From Bacteroidota bacterium (GTDB lineage Bacteria; Bacteroidota; Ignavibacteria; UBA10030; UBA8401), in assembly GCA_023229405.1 (NCBI GenBank), contig JALNZH010000145.1, forward strand, positions 1 to 8,892: a stretch of DNA of 8,892 nt, in the 5' to 3' direction. Made by a program: the position numbers and the translations under genes. Under the pieces are notes generated by a model. The model was not told where the DNA came from, searched no databases, and saw nothing but the letters and a program-made list of their open reading frames with translations. Shown here in pieces: positions 1 through 5,786 of this stretch (positions are counted from its first letter, which is position 1; every line of letters begins with the position of its first letter).

Positions 1-77
1 CAATAATCATGATCGCTCGTTGGGTGAAATAAAGTACCGCGCCGCCCGTTACGTACCGTGTAACTAATATTCTGCAC

Positions 78-95
78 AATGTATGCCAATACATT
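78..95. repeat. Perfect 7-bp inverted repeat (possible operator)
   Basis: The two arms AATGTAT and ATACATT match perfectly around the 4-base centre GCCA. The repeat lies in the non-coding stretch downstream of the response regulator gene and upstream of a plus-strand promoter-like and ribosome-binding-site arrangement. No T-run follows it on either strand, so a protein-binding site is more likely than a terminator. The binding protein is unknown. Confidence 0.4.
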
Positions 96-123
96 TAGTA
101 TCGAAAATGATAAAAAAAAGGCG

Positions 124-153
124 TTTACATTTTTAATGAACGGGAAACATTAT
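124..153 (+). promoter_or_regulatory. Candidate sigma-70-type promoter, plus strand
   Basis: TTTACA (124-129) matches the -35 consensus at 5 of 6 positions. After an 18-base spacer, CATTAT (148-153) matches the -10 consensus at 4 of 6. The -10 overlaps the left arm of the 148-166 palindrome, which would suit repression by a dimeric regulator. It points towards the strong Shine-Dalgarno site at 189-196. In AT-rich sequence such a match can arise by chance, and if the organism uses Bacteroidota-type sigma factors the consensus would differ. Confidence 0.25.
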
Positions 154-166
154 CAAAATGATAATG
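148..166. repeat. Perfect 8-bp inverted repeat (possible operator or weak terminator)
   Basis: CATTATCA and TGATAATG are exact reverse complements separated by AAA. Read on the plus strand the palindrome overlaps a candidate -10 box and would make a good operator. Read on the minus strand it lies 54 bases past the response regulator stop codon and is followed by TTT, so it could act as a weak AT-rich terminator of the operon. The stem has few G/C pairs and no long U-tract, so I favour the operator reading. It uses the same bases as a Fur box half-site (TGATAAT) but in the opposite arm order, so a Fur assignment is not supported. Confidence 0.45.
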
Positions 167-188
167 CTGTTATTATGGTTCTAATAAG

Positions 189-320
189 AAGGAGGTAGAG
201 AAAATGTGGACAAATCAGGCTATTTTATACCCAATTCCTTGCTCATGCGGTGGTAATTTGAAGGTGCTAGTCCCAGTTTTTTTGCAGCTTCGGCATCGGA
301 TGTCGAATTGGAACGGATGA
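189..320 (+). other. Strong Shine-Dalgarno site with 38-codon ORF, antisense to regulator gene
   Basis: AAGGAGGT at 189-196 is a near-perfect Shine-Dalgarno sequence, placed 7 bases before an ATG at 204. The ORF runs 38 codons to a TGA at 318-320; its product begins MWTNQAILYP and contains CSCGG. From base 220 it is antisense to the last codons of the response regulator gene. A promoter-like pair and two palindromes lie just upstream. It may be a real small peptide or leader gene, the displaced 5' end of a lost gene, or coincidence. The protein resembles nothing I recognise, and codons beyond 220 are constrained by the opposite strand. Confidence 0.25.
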
Positions 321-1683
321 ATTCAAAGTATTTTTGGCGGACAAGACTTTCTAATTGACGGAGGGGAAGCAGTTCTTGCATTGTCGAGAAATCGAATAAC
401 GAAGTAACCGGAACCGCTTTACCTGAATCCGAAATACCGAGGATAAACTGGATCGTTTCTCTACTGATGATGAGATCACCGATAAAAAGAATTCGTTGCA
501 CCACATTCTTTAACTCCCGGATATTTCCTTTCCAGGGGGCCGCTTTCAGGAGTGACATTGCTTCATCGGTGATTTCCGGAACCGGCTTTCCCATATCCGT
601 GCTAAACAAACCCATAAAATATTCAATCAGCATCGGAATATCTTCAGAACGTTCCCGCAACGCCGGAACATGGATCGGAACAACATTCAAACGATAGAAC
701 AAATCTTCGCGGAATGTTCGCTCTTCCACTTCTTTCTCCAGGTGTTTATTGGTGGCAGCAATAATACGCACGTTCACTTTTAACGCTTCCGTCCTGCCTA
801 TCTTTTCAATTTCCCCTTCCTGAATAACACGAAGCAGTTTCACTTGAGCAGAAAGCGGAAGTTCACCGATCTCATCAAGAAAGATCGTACCATGATTCGC
901 TGTTTCAAACAGTCCTGCCTTTGCAGTCGTAGCGCCAGTGAATGATCCTTTTTCGTATCCGAACAGTTCGCTTTCCACAAGCTCGCCGGGGATGCTGCCG
1001 CAATTGATAGCGATAAAATTTTCGAACCGTCTCTTACCTTTCAAATGAATATTTTGCGCCACCAATTCTTTGCCCGTGCCGGACAATCCGGAGATCAATA
1101 CGCTTACATCCGATTCGGCGCACTTTTCAATCTGTTTCCGCAATTGTTCCACGGCGGGAGAATTTCCAATAATCCGTTTCTGCTCGAGAGATGATTCCAC
1201 TGACCGCAATAATTTTTTTGTTGTTTTGCTCTGTTCTTTTTCAAGCAGGGATTTGTTATACGCATTAATGATAGAAAGGATAAAATCGGTGGGTTGATAA
1301 ATATACTCTTCAATATCGCCCGGGTACTTTGTACAGTACCAATATGCTCCGGCTTTCATTAAGCTGTCTGCGAATTCATAATCGGCAATATTCACCGTCA
1401 TCTTCGTAATCACGATAATCTGAATGGTTGGGTCGATCTTTTTAATCTCCCGTATCAGATTCTCGCCCATAATCCCACCGGCAATCTGAAAATCCATGAT
1501 CACCACATCATAAGCCTCTTTGCCCGCAGCCAGTGTGTCGAGAGCGTTTCGTCCGTTGGAAATCACCGAACGAATATTAATCGTCTTAACGAACGGCTTG
1601 ATCGTGTTGCGCACCCTGCGGACATCGAACTCTTCGTCTTCAATCAATAAAATGTTAATAGTTTTTTCCGGAAAGATTGTCAT
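220..1683 (-). CDS. Sigma-54-dependent response regulator (NtrC family)
   Basis: This 487-residue protein has the three-domain layout of NtrC-type enhancer-binding regulators. An N-terminal receiver (about 9-140) carries acidic residues D16/E17, phospho-acceptor D64, T93 and K119. The AAA+ domain (about 170-400) has Walker A GLSGTGKE (199-206), GSFTGA at 246-251 (a variant of the sigma-54-contacting GAFTGA loop), Walker B GTIFLDE (265-271), FREDLFYRL (324-332) and WKGNIRELKN (384-393). A Fis-type helix-turn-helix occupies about 462-486. Family knowledge says such proteins hydrolyse ATP to open sigma-54 promoters. The receiver is divergent: the usual proline after the D64 loop is missing, and K119 is followed by Y rather than P. 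The ATG overlaps the kinase stop codon as ATGA, implying translational coupling and a cognate pair. The stop is TAG. Target genes are not identifiable here. Confidence 0.95.
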   Translation of the reverse strand: MTIFPEKTINILLIEDEEFDVRRVRNTIKPFVKTINIRSVISNGRNALDTLAAGKEAYDVVIMDFQIAGGIMGENLIREIKKIDPTIQIIVITKMTVNIADYEFADSLMKAGAYWYCTKYPGDIEEYIYQPTDFILSIINAYNKSLLEKEQSKTTKKLLRSVESSLEQKRIIGNSPAVEQLRKQIEKCAESDVSVLISGLSGTGKELVAQNIHLKGKRRFENFIAINCGSIPGELVESELFGYEKGSFTGATTAKAGLFETANHGTIFLDEIGELPLSAQVKLLRVIQEGEIEKIGRTEALKVNVRIIAATNKHLEKEVEERTFREDLFYRLNVVPIHVPALRERSEDIPMLIEYFMGLFSTDMGKPVPEITDEAMSLLKAAPWKGNIRELKNVVQRILFIGDLIISRETIQFILGISDSGKAVPVTSLFDFSTMQELLPLRQLESLVRQKYFEFIRSNSTSDAEAAKKLGLAPSNYHRMSKELGIK

Positions 1684-3179
1684 AACACCATCGTTGGTAC
1701 ATTAAACGTGAACATACATCCTCCGCCGGGAAGATTTTCAACATCCAGTTCCCAGCCCAGCCGCTGCCGGGTGATTTCGTATGCAATATAACATCCGTAT
1801 CCCGAATGCTGTTCGTTCCCTACCCGTTTTGTGGAAGTATGCTCTAAAAAAATATGTTTTAATCCCTCGTCATTCGTTTCTAATAACCACGGTTCAATCC
1901 CTTTCCCATTATCCATAATCCGCACGTAACACTCTCCGGTTTCATTATTAAATTCTGTTTTAATGGTAATCGTCACTGAAGAATCGCTGGCATGATCGAT
2001 ACAGTTCTGGATAATCGGTTCGAACACTTCCCATATCACAAATTCATTGATGTTTACAATCGGCAAATGTTCATCAAATTCCTGTTGAAATCGGACCATT
2101 TCAGCAGAAGATGAAATCCGCTGAAACACGTGCGTTACCAGGAATGCAAGAACATTATTCAGATCCGTCCTGAAAATCTGGCTTCGAATCGTTTGCACCG
2201 GCGGATCATACCATTTCATATCGTAAATAACACGGGCAATAAAATTGGCATATTTCAATATCCGCGATTTAATCTGGTCGATATTATCCACAGTCAACAT
2301 CCGCATATCCTCTTTAATGAAACCCATGATCTTCTCCGCCTTGTGATGCGTATGATAGATCCGTTTCGTAAAGAGTAACTCGTTTTCGATGTTGATCTGT
2401 TCCGCAAGATGTTTTTTTTGTTCTTCAAATAACAGGTGCTGGGCTTTATTCCGTTCGCGCAGCGTATAGGTCGAAATATAAAACATTGCCAGTAATCCGA
2501 AAAAGATCAGTGCGGAGTACGTAACCGATGTTTCATCGTAGGTGGAAATCATCTCCCGGGTAATCACGCTGAAATCGGGCGTATTGCGCATATACATGGC
2601 GCCGGAAAATTCACCGCGGGGAACAAACGGCACGAATGTGTGGAACGTCTGCCGATCGGAAACAACCGTAACTATCTGTTCTTTCGCCTTAAACTCTTCC
2701 AGCATCGATTCATACATGCGAATTGCTTCGTCATGATTCCAGGAAGATGTCGGAAGGTCCCTATGTTCATTAAAGATATACCGATACAAGACATTGCCGT
2801 CGTCGATGGCAACAATGGCCGAATCAATCACCACCAGCAGGCAAATCTCCTGGACATTTTGATGCAGGTATTGTTGACTGAGGATGATGTTCAAATCCTG
2901 AATAATCTTGTTGACCTCATGCTGCTTCAGCGGTTCGTTCTTCGACCGCGATTCCAGCAACAACTCCAGAGACGTGGAAGTAAGATTCGCCATGCGCTCG
3001 GCGGAATCCTGTTGGTACCACTCTTGCGTATTCACAAGAATCTTTTGAAGAGAGAATTTATGTACGAACGATACAATGACCTGGAAAACGATGAGGATGA
3101 TAAATAAGACGGTAAGATGACGGATCTCGAACCGATATTGACCGATGTTTTCCCGGAGCCGTGACAGCATATTTTTCAT
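1680..3179 (-). CDS. Membrane sensor histidine kinase
   Basis: With the start at 3179 the product has 499 residues. It has a cytoplasmic N-terminus, TM1 (about 22-42), a periplasmic region of about 175 residues, TM2 (about 220-240), a helical linker and dimerisation region (about 245-325), and a C-terminal HATPase_c domain. That domain shows N-box IIQNCIDHA (389-397), G1 box DNGKGI (423-428), an F-box-like IFLEHTSTK and G2 box SGYGCYIA (459-466). The phospho-acceptor is probably in YHTHHKAEK (275-283; H276, H278 or H279), but no canonical H-E/D box is present. ATG 3179 is preferred because GGA lies 7 bases upstream; an in-frame ATG at 3215 would add 12 residues without a visible ribosome site. 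The gene overlaps the regulator by 4 bp. It lies downstream of a solute-binding protein and a lipoprotein that may feed it its signal. The periplasmic domain could be Cache-like, but I cannot assign it from sequence alone. Confidence 0.88.
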   Translation of the reverse strand: MKNMLSRLRENIGQYRFEIRHLTVLFIILIVFQVIVSFVHKFSLQKILVNTQEWYQQDSAERMANLTSTSLELLLESRSKNEPLKQHEVNKIIQDLNIILSQQYLHQNVQEICLLVVIDSAIVAIDDGNVLYRYIFNEHRDLPTSSWNHDEAIRMYESMLEEFKAKEQIVTVVSDRQTFHTFVPFVPRGEFSGAMYMRNTPDFSVITREMISTYDETSVTYSALIFFGLLAMFYISTYTLRERNKAQHLLFEEQKKHLAEQINIENELLFTKRIYHTHHKAEKIMGFIKEDMRMLTVDNIDQIKSRILKYANFIARVIYDMKWYDPPVQTIRSQIFRTDLNNVLAFLVTHVFQRISSSAEMVRFQQEFDEHLPIVNINEFVIWEVFEPIIQNCIDHASDSSVTITIKTEFNNETGECYVRIMDNGKGIEPWLLETNDEGLKHIFLEHTSTKRVGNEQHSGYGCYIAYEITRQRLGWELDVENLPGGGCMFTFNVPTMVL

Positions 3180-3351
3180 ATTAGTTTCCAACAACCTTAC
3201 ACAGATCAACCTCATTAATATTCACACACGTCGAATTACCCCCCGGTCCGCCGATGTATTTTACCACGTCACATGGATGGATTTCCCCGGATCGTATGTA
3301 TACCATCGTCAATCTATCGAACAATTGAACCTTTGCTGAGATTTTAAAATC
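3180..3351 (-). other. Gap between lipoprotein remnant and kinase
   Basis: These 172 bases separate the end of the lipoprotein reading frame from the kinase start. A 12-base AT-only-cored palindrome GATTTTAAAATC (3340-3351) directly follows the TAG that ends the readable frame; it has no GC stem and is not a convincing terminator. On the minus strand TTGTTC (3324-3319) and TATACA (3302-3297) are separated by 16 bases, a weak candidate for an internal promoter of the kinase-regulator pair. No GG-N10-GC sigma-54 element was found here. Confidence 0.25.
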
Positions 3352-3561
3352 CTACCGTTCGATGATTTTTCTTGGATGGCTATCGCCGTTTTCATACATC
3401 ACCCAGCAGGATTTCTCTTCGTGATATTTCATACAGTGGAAAATATCGATGCTATCGTTGGTGATTATATTCCAGTTGACATAAAAAACGATCGAATCAC
3501 CGGGATGAAACACCAGTCTCCCCGTCGTTCGATTATACCCTGTCGACGGGAATACATGACT
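3352..3561 (-). pseudogene. In-frame continuation of the lipoprotein after a TGA
   Basis: Immediately after the TGA at 3562-3564 the same reading frame stays open for 69 more codons and ends at TAG (3352-3354). The translation looks like genuine protein: it includes TTGRLVFHPGDSIVFYVNWN and ends in HPRKIIER. The PGDSI...W pattern recalls the PGES/W strands of BsuPI-type immunoglobulin-like domains, a weak resemblance only. A single substitution (for example CGA to TGA) would explain it. Other explanations are a sequencing error, or stop-codon readthrough. If read through, the full product would be 180 residues. TGA also ends the kinase and methyltransferase frames in this window, so a genome-wide TGA reassignment is unlikely. 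Confidence 0.6.
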
Positions 3562-3894
3562 TCAATCGATTGTAAAAGCCCGTGTGTAATTTACATTCGG
3601 CACATTGTCGGAACTCTGCGAAATCCATGTACCATTCATTGTATCGTGCAGTGCTGTCGCATCGTCCAACATTTCATCGGAATTATTTATTACCGATATG
3701 TACATGCGGACGTAATTCACGTTTTCCAACCGTATGAATCCCGAAGATGCAGTGACGGATATCTGCAAAGTGATATCTTCCCGTAACGGGAGGGTTTCGT
3801 TGCACGACATGAAACTGAAATGCGAAAAAATAATAAACGACAGGAGTATCGCATGGATTCTTTTCTTATGGTATTTCACCATCGCAGATCTCAT
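3562..3894 (-). CDS. Small lipoprotein, apparently truncated by TGA
   Basis: The 110-residue product begins with a basic N-terminus (KYHKKR, 7-12) and a hydrophobic stretch (13-30), followed by a plausible type II signal-peptidase site FMSC with lipidated C31. The next residue is N, not D. The mature part is beta-rich and has no motif I recognise by name. The ATG lies one base after the TAA of the solute-binding protein gene, so the two are co-transcribed. A second ATG (M5, 3882) has GAG nearby and is an alternative start. The frame resumes right after the TGA for 69 codons, so this is most likely the 5' part of a roughly 180-residue lipoprotein gene. Its position between a binding protein and a sensor kinase suggests a periplasmic accessory role, an inference only. 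Confidence 0.65.
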   Translation of the reverse strand: MRSAMVKYHKKRIHAILLSFIIFSHFSFMSCNETLPLREDITLQISVTASSGFIRLENVNYVRMYISVINNSDEMLDDATALHDTMNGTWISQSSDNVPNVNYTRAFTID

Positions 3895-3895
3895 A

Positions 3896-5215
3896 TTACT
3901 TCAACAGGATCCTTTTCGTCGTGATCACCAGCGATGCTTCTTCCAGCGCCTTGTCCACCGTCATTTCCCCTTTTATGGCGAGGTGAACATAATGCGCAAT
4001 GACATCTGAGATCTGCGTGTAATCTTCAAGCGATGGACGATGAAAACCATGGTCGACCAGTTTCCGATAAAATACCAGATCTTCATGGTTCGACAGGTAT
4101 GCGGTATCGGCGTACACATCATGATTGACAGGAATGTACCCGCCCAGTTCGAACATTTTTTTCTGCACCTCTTCCGTCTGCAGGAATCGGATGAATTCGA
4201 TCGCCGCTTCTTTTTTCGTGGAGAATTTCGATACCATCAGATTCCAACCGCCATACACGGAGGTGGGACTTTTCCCGGCAAACCGCGGAAGCGGCGCGCG
4301 TTCGATGTGTCGAAATTTTGACGTATCCGAATATGTCTTCTTAAAATTTTCAAGAAAGTTCGGCCAGCCGCGAACAAATACCGCATCGCTCTGCAGCATA
4401 TATTCATAACTTTTGTTCTCGTCGTATTCAACCACATTCTTCGGAGCAATCTTTTGCGTATACACGAAATCGACCATCAATTGCAGTGCCTGCCGCGCCG
4501 CGGGTGATTTCAGATCGATGGAATTCCCGGCAAAAAAATCCTTGTCGATACTTCTGGCAATCTCAAAATAATTACAGACCAGACCTTCGTAGTCGTCCGC
4601 CTGAAAAATATAATACGATCGTTGACCATACCCCAGCCGGGTGCGGAGGGCCAACAATTCGTCCCACGTCATGGACTCGCGTAGTTTTCGCTCAATATCA
4701 TCCGCATCGGGGAGTGTACGGATGATATCGCTCCGGTAATACATCATGCCGATATCGATATAGAGCGGCATCGCTACCAGTTTCCCGTTTGCAATGCAGG
4801 ATTGTATCGTCGGCGAAATAATTTTTGCTTTTGCGAAGTCGGCAAAATACGGATCGAGTTCTTCGCACCATTTTGCGAACCGGGGAGTCCAGATATAATC
4901 GACCGAAAAAACATCCAACCTGTCGCTTTTACTGCGTAACGACCGGGCGAGCAATTCTTTTCGTTCGTTGGTACTAAATTTTGAGAAGGGCAAATCGACG
5001 GCCACCACTTCTATCCGTCCGCGGTGACGTTCATTAAACAGTTCGATCACCGCTTTGTGAGCGGGTGAAATATGATCTGCAAAATAGACTTTCTGCACAT
5101 CAGGTTCGCCGAATAACGGATGGGGTAATCCGATACTGTTTGGAAGAAACACGATCAAGACGATAAGAACAAATAACGCAGCGGCGGAAACGAGTATTTT
5201 TTGAATCGTATTCAT
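3896..5215 (-). CDS. Extracellular solute-binding protein, family 1 (membrane-anchored)
   Basis: This 439-residue protein, counted from the ATG at 5215, resembles the sugar-binding proteins of ABC transporters. A hydrophobic N-terminal segment (about 6-26) is followed by a mature two-lobe fold. Recognisable pieces are DVFSVDYIWTPRF (101-113), the hinge-like GKLVAMPLYIDIGMMYYRSD (144-163), YGGWNLMVSK (321-330) and a helical C-terminus with RPSLEDYTQISD and MTVDKALEEA. There is no lipobox and no clear A-x-A cleavage site, so the segment may stay as an anchor. An in-frame TTG at 5251 would add 12 residues but lacks a ribosome site. No permease or ATPase gene lies nearby. The next three genes are a lipoprotein, a sensor kinase and a sigma-54 regulator, so a sensory role, presenting ligand to the kinase, is as likely as transport. 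The ligand, perhaps an oligosaccharide, is not determinable from sequence. Confidence 0.88.
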   Translation of the reverse strand: MNTIQKILVSAAALFVLIVLIVFLPNSIGLPHPLFGEPDVQKVYFADHISPAHKAVIELFNERHRGRIEVVAVDLPFSKFSTNERKELLARSLRSKSDRLDVFSVDYIWTPRFAKWCEELDPYFADFAKAKIISPTIQSCIANGKLVAMPLYIDIGMMYYRSDIIRTLPDADDIERKLRESMTWDELLALRTRLGYGQRSYYIFQADDYEGLVCNYFEIARSIDKDFFAGNSIDLKSPAARQALQLMVDFVYTQKIAPKNVVEYDENKSYEYMLQSDAVFVRGWPNFLENFKKTYSDTSKFRHIERAPLPRFAGKSPTSVYGGWNLMVSKFSTKKEAAIEFIRFLQTEEVQKKMFELGGYIPVNHDVYADTAYLSNHEDLVFYRKLVDHGFHRPSLEDYTQISDVIAHYVHLAIKGEMTVDKALEEASLVITTKRILLK

Positions 5216-5378
5216 GTGAATGAATGTAATTCTAATTTCATGGAGATTCAACGACGGGGAAAGGATACCAGCGGGAAACTAAAAATGTTGAACAACAAAG
5301 GATTGACCCGAATGATGTTTACTGAAATAATTGCATACTTGCCCAAAATACATCATACAAGAGAAAAACTTATTCCTA

Positions 5379-5458
5379 CTTTTCTTGACGGGGTTCCGAA
5401 GGAATGCCGACATGGTATAAACATTTGGCCGGCACAAGAAAAGAAGCAAAAGAACCCC
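5379..5458. repeat. Interleaved inverted repeats
   Basis: CTTTTCTTG (5379-5387) is the reverse complement of CAAGAAAAG (5435-5443), and GGGGTTC (5390-5396) is the reverse complement of GAACCCC (5452-5458). The two pairs cross rather than nest, so they cannot form one simple hairpin. They look like two divergent, rearranged copies of one short unit. A smaller TTCC-GAA-GGAA hairpin lies at 5394-5404. Confidence 0.4.
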
Positions 5459-5505
5459 TTGCGAAATGTAACGCGCGCGACGAATCCCGTTCGCACGTGC
5501 CCCTA

Positions 5506-5524
5506 GATGGCAAAAAACGCCATC
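5506..5524. repeat. Perfect 6-bp stem hairpin
   Basis: GATGGC (5506-5511) and GCCATC (5519-5524) pair around the loop AAAAAAC. On neither strand does a T-tract follow the stem, so it does not have the form of an intrinsic terminator. It sits at the edge of the repeat-like block, about 265 bases past the methyltransferase stop. Confidence 0.4.
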
Positions 5525-5558
5525 AAAAGTCCCTTCATGATTTCAGACCCCCTCTGTA

Positions 5559-5580
5559 TCTCCCCCCTTGGTAGGGGAGA
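5559..5580. repeat. G/C-run hairpin within repeat-like block
   Basis: TCTCCCC (5559-5565) and GGGGAGA (5574-5580) form a perfect 7-bp stem with the loop CCTTGGTA. More runs of C and G flank it (ACCCCCTCTG at 5547-5556, TTGGGGAGGGC near 5645), a style typical of dispersed non-coding repeats. No U-tract follows on either strand. Confidence 0.45.
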
Positions 5581-5786
5581 AAAAGCTTGCTCACTCCTCC
5601 AAAATTTCGCTCCCAACCACATCTCATTCAACACTATAAGAAATGTTGGGGAGGGCTTATTTTTCTCAACATAACATATCTTCCATACATCCACTTGTTT
5701 CGATAAATTTTTGTCACTAAGGGTTTTATTTTGGACAGCTATGAAATAATTGAAAATAACTCCATTCTCTGAAACTGAATGGTGGG

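Larger units (their letters stand above)
5216..5786. other. Intergenic region with decayed repeat-like sequence
   Basis: This 571-base gap lies between the methyltransferase stop and the binding-protein start. Open frames crossing it on either strand have atypical composition and no recognisable domain. The part from about 5379 to 5660 has repeated G/C runs and several inverted repeats and reads like a degraded dispersed element. The segment 5216-5378 is AT-richer and should hold the promoter and leader of the binding-protein/kinase operon. I see no strong promoter there; TTGTAT and TATGCA, spaced 17 bases on the minus strand, is a weak pair. No tRNA or riboswitch is evident. Confidence 0.5.

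Noticed and set aside
148..166. Fur box
   Set aside because: The palindrome uses Fur-like half-sites, but the arms are in the reverse order to the TGATAAT-N-ATTATCA consensus.
3562..3564. Genome-wide reassignment of TGA as a sense codon
   Set aside because: The kinase and methyltransferase genes both end naturally at TGA with correct family-like C-termini, so TGA works as a stop here.
3376..3786. 136-residue plus-strand ORF opposite the lipoprotein
   Set aside because: It is the shadow of the interrupted lipoprotein frame; the minus-strand reading has a signal peptide and operon context, while this one has neither.
5288..5316. Possible sigma-54 promoter (GGGTCA-N5-TTGTT, minus strand) before the binding-protein gene
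   Set aside because: It has GG-N10-GT rather than the nearly invariant GG-N10-GC and matches poorly in the -24 half, so I do not claim autoregulation.
5201..5506. 101-residue plus-strand ORF in the intergenic gap
   Set aside because: It overlaps the 5' end of the binding-protein gene and the repeat-like block, has no ribosome site, and its translation looks random.
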